A stretch of 64,000 nt of DNA from positions 1 to 64,000 of the forward strand of contig CALYDD020000425.1 of assembly GCA_944472135.2 (NCBI GenBank), written 5' to 3'. The DNA comes from Trichobilharzia regenti. Lineage: Eukaryota; Platyhelminthes; Trematoda; Strigeidida; Schistosomatidae. The position numbers were made by a program, and so were the translations under genes. Numbering within the stretch: the first letter of the stretch is position 1; each line of letters starts with the position of its first letter. The notes under the pieces are model-generated. The model was not told the DNA's origin. It saw nothing but the letters and a program-made list of their open reading frames with translations, and did not search any database. Below are positions 11,164 to 21,500 of this stretch, in pieces.

Positions 11164-13257
11164 ATGATTCTGGAATATACGAAGCTCGTAAAAGAGCTCC
11201 GCTCTTCAATTCTGATCAGTGTATTGTACGAGTCTTACCCAAAATTTACGGAGTTACACAGCAAAGCCTTCTCAAACTTATCTAAGAAAGTTGTTCACAG
11301 ATGCTACTCAAATGAGAACGTACATCATCTTAGAAACATGCTCAGTGACACAAGATGGCACCTGTTTCATGATGATTCACTTGATGACAATACCTCTAAT
11401 ATTACATCCTATCTGAAATTCTGTTTTGAAATCTGTTGTCCAAAAGAAACACTATTCGTCAAATTTGACCGTTTCTCCTCGCCTCAACTTAAAAAGCTTC
11501 GTAGAGAGAAGGAAAAACTGTATAAGATGAAAGATAAAAGTGGTGTAAAAAGAACTAACTTCTTAATTAAGTCTGAAATGCAGAGGTTGAATGTAATATA
11601 TAACCAGAAATTCATATCCTGCAAAAATCCTTCTAATATGTGGAAACTATTTAAGGAAATCATTAGTGGTAAGCAGATAAACAATATTCCATATTCTTTT
11701 GATGTATGTACTCTTAACAAATCTTTTATTTACTCTCCCTCAAATGCCATGCTTCCCAGCATCACTTGTGTTAATAATAGCCCCTTTCCAGGTTTTAACA
11801 CAAATGATGTTCAAAAGTGCCTCAAGTCTCTAAACCCTTCCCAGAGCTTAGGTCCCGATTATGTACCTAGTATTATTTTTAAAAAATGTTCTGATATTCT
11901 GTGTCACCCTCTTACTGATCTATTTAACAAATCTTTTTCCGATAATATTGTGCCTGCCGTTTGGAAGGACATTAAAGTTGTACCCATACCTAAATCTTCT
12001 ACTGGAGCATGTGTCAAATTGAGACCCATTGCTATTACGTCTCCTTTTTTGAAAACTATGGATAAATTACTTTCACTTAGTCTTGAACCTTCGCTTAAAT
12101 CCTTTAATGACCCTAAACAATTTGCCTATAAGCACAGTAGAAGCACTTTAGATGCGGCTGCTGTCTTATATCATAACATTGCTTCCAGTCTAGACAAGGG
12201 GGCTAAATTTGTTCGTTGCGCCTTCCTAGACTATACATCTGCTTTCGACTCGGTCCCTAGGGACATCTTATTAAATAAACTTGCTGCTAGTCAAACAGAA
12301 TGTTGGGCTGTTAACTGGTTACATTCCTATTTCTCAGATAGAAAGCAGTACACCGTATATAAAGGGAAGTCTTCCACTTCATTGCCTACTGAAGCTGGTG
12401 TCCCTCAAGGTGCTGTTCTTTCTCCTTTTCTTTTTTCTTTCTTCTTGCATGACTTGCCTCACTCTGATGAAATAAACTTTGTGAAGTACGCTGGTGATTT
12501 AACGGTCTCAATGGCTGTTGACTCCCAGCTAGATTGTACTAAAATAAATAGCTTTCTATCGGAAGTCAGCAAATGGTCTGAGTCTAACGGTCTTAAACTG
12601 AATCCTTCTAAGTGTCAAACTGTTAATTTCAGCTTAACATGTAAAAGACAGTTAAAAGAAGTCATCGATTCTCATGACACTTGTAAAATTGACGACAATG
12701 ATATAGGAATCAAATCAGAAATTAAGTATCTTGGACTCATTCTCTCTTCTGATCTCTCCTGGTCTTCCCATGTCTTAGCAATCTCCAGTAAAATATTCCG
12801 CCTGACATTTTATATTAGAAAGTTAAGACACTCGGGTATAACTCAACCCCTCATCCTACAGTTCGTAAACTCTTGCATCCTACCTATTCTTCTTTATTGC
12901 TCACCCTTGTTCTTTTCTGGTTTGCTTAAAAAAGACTATGTCACAATTCGTAGAATACTGAAGACTGTCAGTAGGGTGAGTGGTGTCCCAGTGGACCACA
13001 TAGTTAACGTCGTTGTCGATAGGCATTTGACTTCATGCAATAAATTTGCTAAAGGGATTTTGTCTGACTTGGAGCATCCGCTTTACCCTCAGCTTTCACC
13101 TTGCATCTCCTCAGGTAGAACAAGGAGTAACTTCAGAAAACTGTATGCTCGCACGTCTAAGTATAAGAATTCTATGATACCATACTTGGCACGTATTTTA
13201 TGTGATGAAAATAGTGTCAGGCAAAAATTAACTAACCTTTTTTCATCTAGTAAATAA
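11164..13257 (+). CDS. CR1-like reverse transcriptase, catalytic motif mutated
   Basis: 697 codons, open throughout. Domains: a basic linker (about 110-170), RT fingers with QSLGPDYVPSIIFKKC, KVVPIPKSS and LRPIAIT, the palm Asp in FLDYTSAFDSVP, GVPQGAVLSPFLFSFFLHDL, then FVKYAGDLTVSM. The last should read YADD; its first catalytic Asp is Gly, so polymerase activity is unlikely. Then come the thumb with LNPSKCQ and a C-terminal region with YLGLILSS and SCILPILLYCSP. The first residues are probably out of the original frame, because endonuclease sequence overlaps them in another frame. In the family, target-primed reverse transcription of its own RNA. Identical protein at 15327-17420. Confidence 0.9.
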   Translation: MILEYTKLVKELRSSILISVLYESYPKFTELHSKAFSNLSKKVVHRCYSNENVHHLRNMLSDTRWHLFHDDSLDDNTSNITSYLKFCFEICCPKETLFVKFDRFSSPQLKKLRREKEKLYKMKDKSGVKRTNFLIKSEMQRLNVIYNQKFISCKNPSNMWKLFKEIISGKQINNIPYSFDVCTLNKSFIYSPSNAMLPSITCVNNSPFPGFNTNDVQKCLKSLNPSQSLGPDYVPSIIFKKCSDILCHPLTDLFNKSFSDNIVPAVWKDIKVVPIPKSSTGACVKLRPIAITSPFLKTMDKLLSLSLEPSLKSFNDPKQFAYKHSRSTLDAAAVLYHNIASSLDKGAKFVRCAFLDYTSAFDSVPRDILLNKLAASQTECWAVNWLHSYFSDRKQYTVYKGKSSTSLPTEAGVPQGAVLSPFLFSFFLHDLPHSDEINFVKYAGDLTVSMAVDSQLDCTKINSFLSEVSKWSESNGLKLNPSKCQTVNFSLTCKRQLKEVIDSHDTCKIDDNDIGIKSEIKYLGLILSSDLSWSSHVLAISSKIFRLTFYIRKLRHSGITQPLILQFVNSCILPILLYCSPLFFSGLLKKDYVTIRRILKTVSRVSGVPVDHIVNVVVDRHLTSCNKFAKGILSDLEHPLYPQLSPCISSGRTRSNFRKLYARTSKYKNSMIPYLARILCDENSVRQKLTNLFSSSK

Positions 13258-14086
13258 ACAATTTCCTCCATCCATCCTTACATACCTTCAAGTTTTACTT
13301 TTATTACTTCTATTATATTTATGGTCCTGTTACTTCTCTGTTTTACTCTCATAATTGCAAACACCAACTTATCACCATGACGGCTGTAATCTTTGTTTTT
13401 CCCCTCACCATATCATGTAAAGAGAACATTATATTCAATATTTTTAAACATGTTAGGATTTCTATACCACATTGCCAATACTGTGTGACACAAGCCAACG
13501 GGAATTTTCACTTGTATTCTTGATATGTATCCACATATATATATATATTTATGTGTGTGTGTGTATGTTGGTCTTTCTTTCTGTTTGCTCGGTTAGTCTG
13601 TGACCACTTCACTTGTATGAACTTGTCTCCTTTAATAATGTGTATTCTCCTTATATTATATTATATATAATATGAGTGTTTGTTGACAGTCCGTTGCTTG
13701 GTTACATATATCCATATATGTTTGTTGGCATGTCTGCTATATTCGCTATGTATAATTGGATCGACACTCCATTATAATTAGCCATTCATGTTAAGACTGT
13801 CTAATGATTTTCCCACGTTCGTCTGAATTATTTATATATATTCGCATTCACAATTTGTGTGAACTACTTTACAACTACTTTACTTACTTACCACTTTGGT
13901 GTGAGACCATTTATTTTCGTCTCCTTGTGTTTGGACAATAGAAGTATCATCGCAAACCTAGTGGTCTTCTGATTTCCGCCTTCTCGCGTCAGGACTATTA
14001 GTTTCTCGACCAGACCATAACAATAACTTAGCGACGAGTACATAACAATTTGGCGACGGGAAAACTAGTACATAACAATTTGAGAT

Positions 14087-14102
14087 GGCCCTAAAGAGGG
14101 CC
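14087..14102 (-). promoter_or_regulatory. Histone mRNA 3' stem-loop (left)
   Basis: On the minus strand GGCCCTCTTTAGGGCC fits the consensus GGYYYTYHTHARRRCC at every position. It lies 36 bases after the left H2B stop codon. It is the binding site of SLBP in replication-dependent histone mRNAs. Confidence 0.93.
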
Positions 14103-14138
14103 GTGGAAGCGTTCTCTATTCTTGAAGCTCCATCCAAA

Positions 14139-14282
14139 TTACTTGGAGCCGCTGTATTTCGTAACTGCCTTGGTGCCCTCAGAAACAGCGTGTTTAGCAA
14201 GTTCACCAGGAAGCAACAAACGAACAGCAGTTTGAACTTCACGGCTGGAAATAGTTGACTTCTTATTGTAGTGAGAAAGTCG
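14139..14282 (-). pseudogene. H2B: Histone H2B C-terminal fragment, left
   Basis: Minus-strand translation is [17 protein letters not shown], then [30 protein letters not shown] and a stop: the last 47 residues of H2B, covering the end of helix 2, helix 3 and the C-terminal helix. There is no start, promoter or N-terminal two thirds. It is cut at the CGA codon by the palindrome junction and is the mirror of 14302-14445. Its stem-loop is intact. It points away from the centre. Confidence 0.93.
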
Positions 14283-14445
14283 TATTGCTGCAGAAGCAAG
14301 CCGACTTTCTCACTACAATAAGAAGTCAACTATTTCCAGCCGTGAAGTTCAAACTGCTGTTCGTTTGTTGCTTCCTGGTGAACTTGCTAAACACGCTGTT
14401 TCTGAGGGCACCAAGGCAGTTACGAAATACAGCGGCTCCAAGTAA
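14281..14445 (+). pseudogene. H2B: Histone H2B C-terminal fragment, right
   Basis: Reads [16 protein letters not shown], then the same 40 residues as the left fragment, ending TKYSGSK and TAA at 14443-14445. It keeps seven codons more than the left copy; those codons are the 19-base palindrome centre. Going upstream, the frame meets a stop at 14272-14274 inside left-arm sequence, so no H2B protein can start here. All conserved H2B residues look normal, which points to a recent break of a good gene. A nearby complete H2B gene would be the source, but none is in the window. Confidence 0.93.
14283..14301. other. Centre of the giant palindrome
   Basis: Nineteen bases lie between the exactly paired arms. 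They are themselves partly self-complementary (TTGCT...AGCAA with CTGCAG), so there is almost no free loop. The junction shares CG between the two H2B breakpoints, a 2-base microhomology. Confidence 0.9.
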
Positions 14446-14481
14446 TTTGGATGGAGCTTCAAGAATAGAGAACGCTTCCAC

Positions 14482-14497
14482 GGCCCTCTTTAGGGCC
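14482..14497 (+). promoter_or_regulatory. Histone mRNA 3' stem-loop (right)
   Basis: GGCCCTCTTTAGGGCC, 36 bases after the right H2B stop codon; a perfect consensus match and mirror of 14087-14102. Confidence 0.93.
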
Positions 14498-15326
14498 ATC
14501 TCAAATTGTTATGTACTAGTTTTCCCGTCGCCAAATTGTTATGTACTCGTCGCTAAGTTATTGTTATGGTCTGGTCGAGAAACTAATAGTCCTGACGCGA
14601 GAAGGCGGAAATCAGAAGACCACTAGGTTTGCGATGATACTTCTATTGTCCAAACACAAGGAGACGAAAATAAATGGTCTCACACCAAAGTGGTAAGTAA
14701 GTAAAGTAGTTGTAAAGTAGTTCACACAAATTGTGAATGCGAATATATATAAATAATTCAGACGAACGTGGGAAAATCATTAGACAGTCTTAACATGAAT
14801 GGCTAATTATAATGGAGTGTCGATCCAATTATACATAGCGAATATAGCAGACATGCCAACAAACATATATGGATATATGTAACCAAGCAACGGACTGTCA
14901 ACAAACACTCATATTATATATAATATAATATAAGGAGAATACACATTATTAAAGGAGACAAGTTCATACAAGTGAAGTGGTCACAGACTAACCGAGCAAA
15001 CAGAAAGAAAGACCAACATACACACACACACATAAATATATATATATATGTGGATACATATCAAGAATACAAGTGAAAATTCCCGTTGGCTTGTGTCACA
15101 CAGTATTGGCAATGTGGTATAGAAATCCTAACATGTTTAAAAATATTGAATATAATGTTCTCTTTACATGATATGGTGAGGGGAAAAACAAAGATTACAG
15201 CCGTCATGGTGATAAGTTGGTGTTTGCAATTATGAGAGTAAAACAGAGAAGTAACAGGACCATAAATATAATAGAAGTAATAAAAGTAAAACTTGAAGGT
15301 ATGTAAGGATGGATGGAGGAAATTGT

Positions 15327-17420
15327 TTATTTACTAGATGAAAAAAGGTTAGTTAATTTTTGCCTGACACTATTTTCATCACATAAAATACGTGCCAAGT
15401 ATGGTATCATAGAATTCTTATACTTAGACGTGCGAGCATACAGTTTTCTGAAGTTACTCCTTGTTCTACCTGAGGAGATGCAAGGTGAAAGCTGAGGGTA
15501 AAGCGGATGCTCCAAGTCAGACAAAATCCCTTTAGCAAATTTATTGCATGAAGTCAAATGCCTATCGACAACGACGTTAACTATGTGGTCCACTGGGACA
15601 CCACTCACCCTACTGACAGTCTTCAGTATTCTACGAATTGTGACATAGTCTTTTTTAAGCAAACCAGAAAAGAACAAGGGTGAGCAATAAAGAAGAATAG
15701 GTAGGATGCAAGAGTTTACGAACTGTAGGATGAGGGGTTGAGTTATACCCGAGTGTCTTAACTTTCTAATATAAAATGTCAGGCGGAATATTTTACTGGA
15801 GATTGCTAAGACATGGGAAGACCAGGAGAGATCAGAAGAGAGAATGAGTCCAAGATACTTAATTTCTGATTTGATTCCTATATCATTGTCGTCAATTTTA
15901 CAAGTGTCATGAGAATCGATGACTTCTTTTAACTGTCTTTTACATGTTAAGCTGAAATTAACAGTTTGACACTTAGAAGGATTCAGTTTAAGACCGTTAG
16001 ACTCAGACCATTTGCTGACTTCCGATAGAAAGCTATTTATTTTAGTACAATCTAGCTGGGAGTCAACAGCCATTGAGACCGTTAAATCACCAGCGTACTT
16101 CACAAAGTTTATTTCATCAGAGTGAGGCAAGTCATGCAAGAAGAAAGAAAAAAGAAAAGGAGAAAGAACAGCACCTTGAGGGACACCAGCTTCAGTAGGC
16201 AATGAAGTGGAAGACTTCCCTTTATATACGGTGTACTGCTTTCTATCTGAGAAATAGGAATGTAACCAGTTAACAGCCCAACATTCTGTTTGACTAGCAG
16301 CAAGTTTATTTAATAAGATGTCCCTAGGGACCGAGTCGAAAGCAGATGTATAGTCTAGGAAGGCGCAACGAACAAATTTAGCCCCCTTGTCTAGACTGGA
16401 AGCAATGTTATGATATAAGACAGCAGCCGCATCTAAAGTGCTTCTACTGTGCTTATAGGCAAATTGTTTAGGGTCATTAAAGGATTTAAGCGAAGGTTCA
16501 AGACTAAGTGAAAGTAATTTATCCATAGTTTTCAAAAAAGGAGACGTAATAGCAATGGGTCTCAATTTGACACATGCTCCAGTAGAAGATTTAGGTATGG
16601 GTACAACTTTAATGTCCTTCCAAACGGCAGGCACAATATTATCGGAAAAAGATTTGTTAAATAGATCAGTAAGAGGGTGACACAGAATATCAGAACATTT
16701 TTTAAAAATAATACTAGGTACATAATCGGGACCTAAGCTCTGGGAAGGGTTTAGAGACTTGAGGCACTTTTGAACATCATTTGTGTTAAAACCTGGAAAG
16801 GGGCTATTATTAACACAAGTGATGCTGGGAAGCATGGCATTTGAGGGAGAGTAAATAAAAGATTTGTTAAGAGTACATACATCAAAAGAATATGGAATAT
16901 TGTTTATCTGCTTACCACTAATGATTTCCTTAAATAGTTTCCACATATTAGAAGGATTTTTGCAGGATATGAATTTCTGGTTATATATTACATTCAACCT
17001 CTGCATTTCAGACTTAATTAAGAAGTTAGTTCTTTTTACACCACTTTTATCTTTCATCTTATACAGTTTTTCCTTCTCTCTACGAAGCTTTTTAAGTTGA
17101 GGCGAGGAGAAACGGTCAAATTTGACGAATAGTGTTTCTTTTGGACAACAGATTTCAAAACAGAATTTCAGATAGGATGTAATATTAGAGGTATTGTCAT
17201 CAAGTGAATCATCATGAAACAGGTGCCATCTTGTGTCACTGAGCATGTTTCTAAGATGATGTACGTTCTCATTTGAGTAGCATCTGTGAACAACTTTCTT
17301 AGATAAGTTTGAGAAGGCTTTGCTGTGTAACTCCGTAAATTTTGGGTAAGACTCGTACAATACACTGATCAGAATTGAAGAGCGGAGCTCTTTTACGAGC
17401 TTCGTATATTCCAGAATCAT
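15327..17420 (-). CDS. CR1-like reverse transcriptase, mirror copy
   Basis: 697 codons whose translation is the same as that of 11164-13257, including the YAGD lesion and the same artificial N-terminus. No selection for function is implied; identity reflects recent duplication or gene conversion between the arms. Confidence 0.9.
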   Translation of the reverse strand: MILEYTKLVKELRSSILISVLYESYPKFTELHSKAFSNLSKKVVHRCYSNENVHHLRNMLSDTRWHLFHDDSLDDNTSNITSYLKFCFEICCPKETLFVKFDRFSSPQLKKLRREKEKLYKMKDKSGVKRTNFLIKSEMQRLNVIYNQKFISCKNPSNMWKLFKEIISGKQINNIPYSFDVCTLNKSFIYSPSNAMLPSITCVNNSPFPGFNTNDVQKCLKSLNPSQSLGPDYVPSIIFKKCSDILCHPLTDLFNKSFSDNIVPAVWKDIKVVPIPKSSTGACVKLRPIAITSPFLKTMDKLLSLSLEPSLKSFNDPKQFAYKHSRSTLDAAAVLYHNIASSLDKGAKFVRCAFLDYTSAFDSVPRDILLNKLAASQTECWAVNWLHSYFSDRKQYTVYKGKSSTSLPTEAGVPQGAVLSPFLFSFFLHDLPHSDEINFVKYAGDLTVSMAVDSQLDCTKINSFLSEVSKWSESNGLKLNPSKCQTVNFSLTCKRQLKEVIDSHDTCKIDDNDIGIKSEIKYLGLILSSDLSWSSHVLAISSKIFRLTFYIRKLRHSGITQPLILQFVNSCILPILLYCSPLFFSGLLKKDYVTIRRILKTVSRVSGVPVDHIVNVVVDRHLTSCNKFAKGILSDLEHPLYPQLSPCISSGRTRSNFRKLYARTSKYKNSMIPYLARILCDENSVRQKLTNLFSSSK

Positions 17421-17434
17421 TTATAAATACTAAA

Positions 17435-18001
17435 TCAAGTGGAAGTATCTTGTCGAGTTGGGAAATTAACAACATTTTCATGGCTCAGCAATGTAATAAA
17501 ACAGCAGTCGCTGGAGTTGAAGTCACCAGTCACTATAGATAAGGAGTTACCAAACGAAGCAGCAGGAAAAATAGTGAATTCATCAGCGAAGATAGATAGT
17601 TCTGAGGGACTGCAACAAGGTGTGATATAGATATTTGTGACAAAAATGAAGCTATACTTAGATAAGTGTTTAGGTCGACATTTTACAGTTATACAGTCAA
17701 TATTGTCATTTGAGAATTTGAAGCAGACGTTGTTGGCAGTAGACCACTGAGAATTGATAAAAGTGGCAACACCACAACCTCTCTTCTTCTTTGAGCTGCA
17801 TCGGTCTTGTCTGTAGATTGTGAAACCAGTTAAGGAGACTGAATTATCATCATATGAATCATGGAGCCAAGTTTCTTGAAGAGTGATTACACCAGTATTA
17901 CAATATACATTTGAGTGTAATAGAGAATGCAAGTAATTAATCTTGTTCGATAATGACCTGCAATTTGTGCTCATAATCACAGGAACAGTCATCTGATGCA
18001 T
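17435..18001 (-). pseudogene. CR1-like endonuclease domain, mirror copy
   Basis: Same 188 residues as 10583-11149, ending at the same frameshift. The remainder of the domain is in another frame at 17299-17481. Confidence 0.85.
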
Positions 18002-18233
18002 TGGAGTACACTTTAATGATCTCTACCAACCTCCATGATGCTTTTTCTTAACGTTATTATATACTCGTAAGTCAACAGGTTGAAAACATTTTAAATAATC
18101 GTGAGAGTAAGTAATGCGACTTGGATACATAATTGAATGATTAAAACAAGATAAATCCGAGGAAATAGATGCAATATGTAGGATGGAAATTTTTGGTAGC
18201 CCTAGATTTAAGCAGGCCGCCAAACGGTAGTAG

Positions 18234-18547
18234 TGTAACAACAGATGACAAGGGCAAGGCAACAGATCGTCTATTTAGGAAATCAACACATATTTATAGA
18301 TTTTCATGTACATTATTATAGATAATTGTTAGCAGAAAAACGCAATCTTCTGATTGGTTGTTTCTCACTAAAAGTTAATTTTGCATCTCTTTGTGGCTGT
18401 TTCTTGAATGTCAGATCATCTATATGCTAATTGTAACCGCCCACGCAAAGTCTTTGTTCTCATTTTTCTCACGACCAATATTAGGGACATAAAGATTGAT
18501 GTACATTACTGTCCACCAATTATGGCTAGCAGCCAGATCTCACCATA
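18234..18547 (+). mobile_element. Solo LTR, inverted copy 3
   Basis: Starts TGTAACAACAG and ends CTCACCATA, with flanks GTAG and GAAG. It has a TATA-like TATTTATAGA. No LTR-retrotransposon coding region lies on either side. Confidence 0.7.
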
Positions 18548-21500
18548 GAAGTATTACCTCTTAATTATGGTCCCACGATTGCCGATAGTCTCTCATCTCC
18601 GCCTTTCACGATCTTTTCTGTATCCTCCCCATGGTTTACCGTTCCGGTTCCACTTTAGAACCGATCTAGAACACGATGTCACCCAACCGTTTGATAAGTA
18701 TCCTACCCACCTGCATTTCCTGCTACATATTTGTTGAGCAACAGCTGCTTGGTTGGTTCGTTCCCACAGTTGCTTGTTGCTTGCTTATCCTTCCTGGCCA
18801 TTCGATCTTCACTATCGAGCTAGCTAGCACATTGGACTCATTCAAGTGGTCTGTAAGAAAAGTGTGCGCCAGATAACAGATCCTTCATTAAGGAAATCAA
18901 CACATATTTATAGATTTTCATGTACACTATTATAGATTATTGTTATCAGAAAAACACAGTCTTCTGATTGGTGGTTGTTTGTCACAGAAGGTTAAGCTTG
19001 CATCTCTTTGTGACTGTCTCTTGAATGTCAGATCATCTATATGCAAATTGTATCCGCCTACACAAAATACCACTGCTACTGAAATTTCAAAGCTAAAACG
19101 TGAAGCCCTGCGTCCCAGTCGGAATGGAAAGGAATTAAAAAGAGGCAGCTTAGATTGTTGCAATGAATAACACTTAGTTTTAAACGATTACCTCTAATCA
19201 GATAGTAGACCAATGTGTTTCCTTCAGATACAATAACATCTAAGCGTATATACCAGCACAGTCGGTACGACTGAGGTTAGAATCACTCAACTAATGCTGG
19301 TAATGAGTGCTAAAAGTATTAAAACGCTCGAGTAAAAAAATATCAACGTCAGTCATTTACCCGGTGTATTTTTTGCGTGTGTGTCCTAAGCTATGAGCAG
19401 CACTTCGTGTTTTTAAGGTTTTATGAGACTACACGGTTGTCCATGGACGACACAGGCGTAAAAAGTCCTGAACCCAGGACAACTAGATATTAGTTTGTTT
19501 ATTAAATGTATCACACAGTGAGTGAAACAGTATTAGTATTTACTGGATGACAAGGTTTATTGCGGTTCATAATAATATCGCCAATCAAAATAACACTACT
19601 TCGAAACTTGAGCTTTCTGGTTTTCTTTATTCTCGCCTATTTGTCGTCGTTTAGGCAGTAGAATTTTCCCGATATCTGGGTGGATCATTCCTCTTACACG
19701 TATCCTCTCTCTCTCTTTCAGTTGACTCGATAAACAAAGCTTCCCTTACCAATCTCTCTCTCCACCCTGTAACATTAGATTTTAAAACTGTCATCTTATC
19801 CCATCCAGCCTATATTGTATGGTTGTGTGTAATTACATGCAGTCAGTGCTACAGCTGAACTGTTCTCTAGATTTCCTATCTTATTCGAGTCAACTAATCT
19901 AGATTTTGCTGCTTGATTTTTGTGCTCCGCTAGTATGACTGACTGACTAACCCTGTTCTACTAGTTTCACCTATGTATTTGACCTGACAGTCGTTGCAGG
20001 CAGCGTATTAGATGAAGTAAATTGTCTTGTTTTAAAGGCTCCACATGATCCCTTAACCAACACAGCATGTTTCTAATTGAGTTTGTGGGTAATTGAATAC
20101 CAGCCACTTGCATTTCTGCCAACATGGTTAAGAATTCTGCGTAAGGTTTCTGAGGCTCCTTCCTTGTATAGAATTACTAATCATGATTTAGATTCCTTAT
20201 CTTTGATGTTGTTATTATCCTGTGTATGTTTGAAATGCATGTCATAATTAATATTAGTATTATTATGATTGTTATTTTTAATATTATTATCATTATCACT
20301 GTCACTGCTATCATTGTTTATTTTACCTTTACATTTCCCTACATACTTTCTGACTAATTTATCAGGGTGATATTATTTACAAATATCATTTTTTACTAAT
20401 TAAAGAAGTTTTACTACATTTTGACTGAACACTAGATAGAGAGTAATTAAACTAGTGCCATGTGTGTATCGTCCTTTGTTTACTGGCTCGCTACCACGGT
20501 GCAGTGCAGTCAGAATTGTTGCTGTCAGATGCCACCTACCCAGTACCCAGTGGCACGGTGGTGGCCACATTGCAAACTTGACTGTGACAGAATTCAGTCT
20601 ACGCTAAACAAAGCACTAGACGCATTAGCCAGTGGTGAAAACCTAATATCCAATCCAAGTTACAGGATTTCATCATGAACTGACATAAGTTAGAGAACCA
20701 CTGGAAAACCTGGAAGTACTGGACAGCTGTTTCATCCTCTTTTGGGACTCTTCATCAGTACACACCCACCGGGACTCCAATGGTTCTCTAACTGATGTCA
20801 GCTCATGATGAAATCCTGTAACCAATCAAATCCCTACAAGCCAACACTTGAATATCGATGAGATGCTCACTGGCGACTTGCCCTATTCAGGTAGATATTT
20901 GCCTGGGATTCTAGTGAGAAGTCGTGACCAGTACGGTGCACCAGGTCGGGTGTGAGAACAAATAATCGCCGAAGACATTGGCTAGTGGTCACGCTATGTA
21001 GTGAATTGGCAGAAGTTAGAATTCATGGGCTGTCCATTGGATCGGATCCCAGTCGCCTAATGGTATACGAGCTAACTCGCCTTGTAACCAGAAGTTCTTG
21101 GGTTCGAACCCCGGTGGGTGCGTAGTGCTGAAGAGTCCCAAATTAGGACGATGGAGACCACTATCCAGTACTCCCAGGTTTTCCAATGGTCCTCTAACTA
21201 ATGTCAGCTCACGATGAAATCCTGTAACTAATCAAATCCCTACAAACCAACACTTGAAACCAATCAAAGTATTCAATACAGTCAATACTACACAGAATAG
21301 CTCAATGGTAACGTCTCTGACTGTATCACTGGGGGTAAGACGAGTTGAAATCCCAGGAAGGACATGAATTTCTACAAGGTTGGAGATAGATACATACCTA
21401 GGTGACTGGTGTGTGCGTGTGTGTGCCAAGAAGCAAGAAACCTAGTTCAGAGTGGGCTTCCTGAATGAAGAATGCCTCCAACTATCTAGCATTACCTACG

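Larger units (their letters stand above)
10351..14085 (+). mobile_element. CR1/jockey-group non-LTR retrotransposon, left copy
   Basis: Order: about 230 bp of leader, AP-like endonuclease, reverse transcriptase, then some 800 bp of A/T-rich 3' sequence with TA and TG runs (13520-13565, 13655-13675). The 3' border is uncertain. It may be the tandem GCGACG...ACATAACAATTTG repeat at 14031-14084, just before the H2B stem-loop. Transcription runs toward the palindrome centre. Confidence 0.8.
6815..14282 (+). repeat. Left arm of giant palindrome
   Basis: Every position x pairs with 28584-x in the right arm. Three mismatches were found by eye (7184/21400, 8127/20457, 9545/19039). It contains, outward to inward, duplication copy 2, a CR1-like element and the end of an H2B gene. 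Outer homology stops at 6815, just after a GATGTTC; beyond it the two flanks are unrelated. Confidence 0.97.
14499..18233 (-). mobile_element. CR1/jockey-group non-LTR retrotransposon, right copy
   Basis: Mirror image of 10351-14085, with the same frameshifts and the same YAGD change. It is therefore a passive copy made with the palindrome and not a second insertion. Transcription would run toward the centre. Confidence 0.85.

Noticed and set aside
13958..14626. Two mirrored 123-codon open frames across the palindrome centre
   Set aside because: They are out-of-frame readings of the H2B fragments and their 3' flank; the true frame gives H2B residues.
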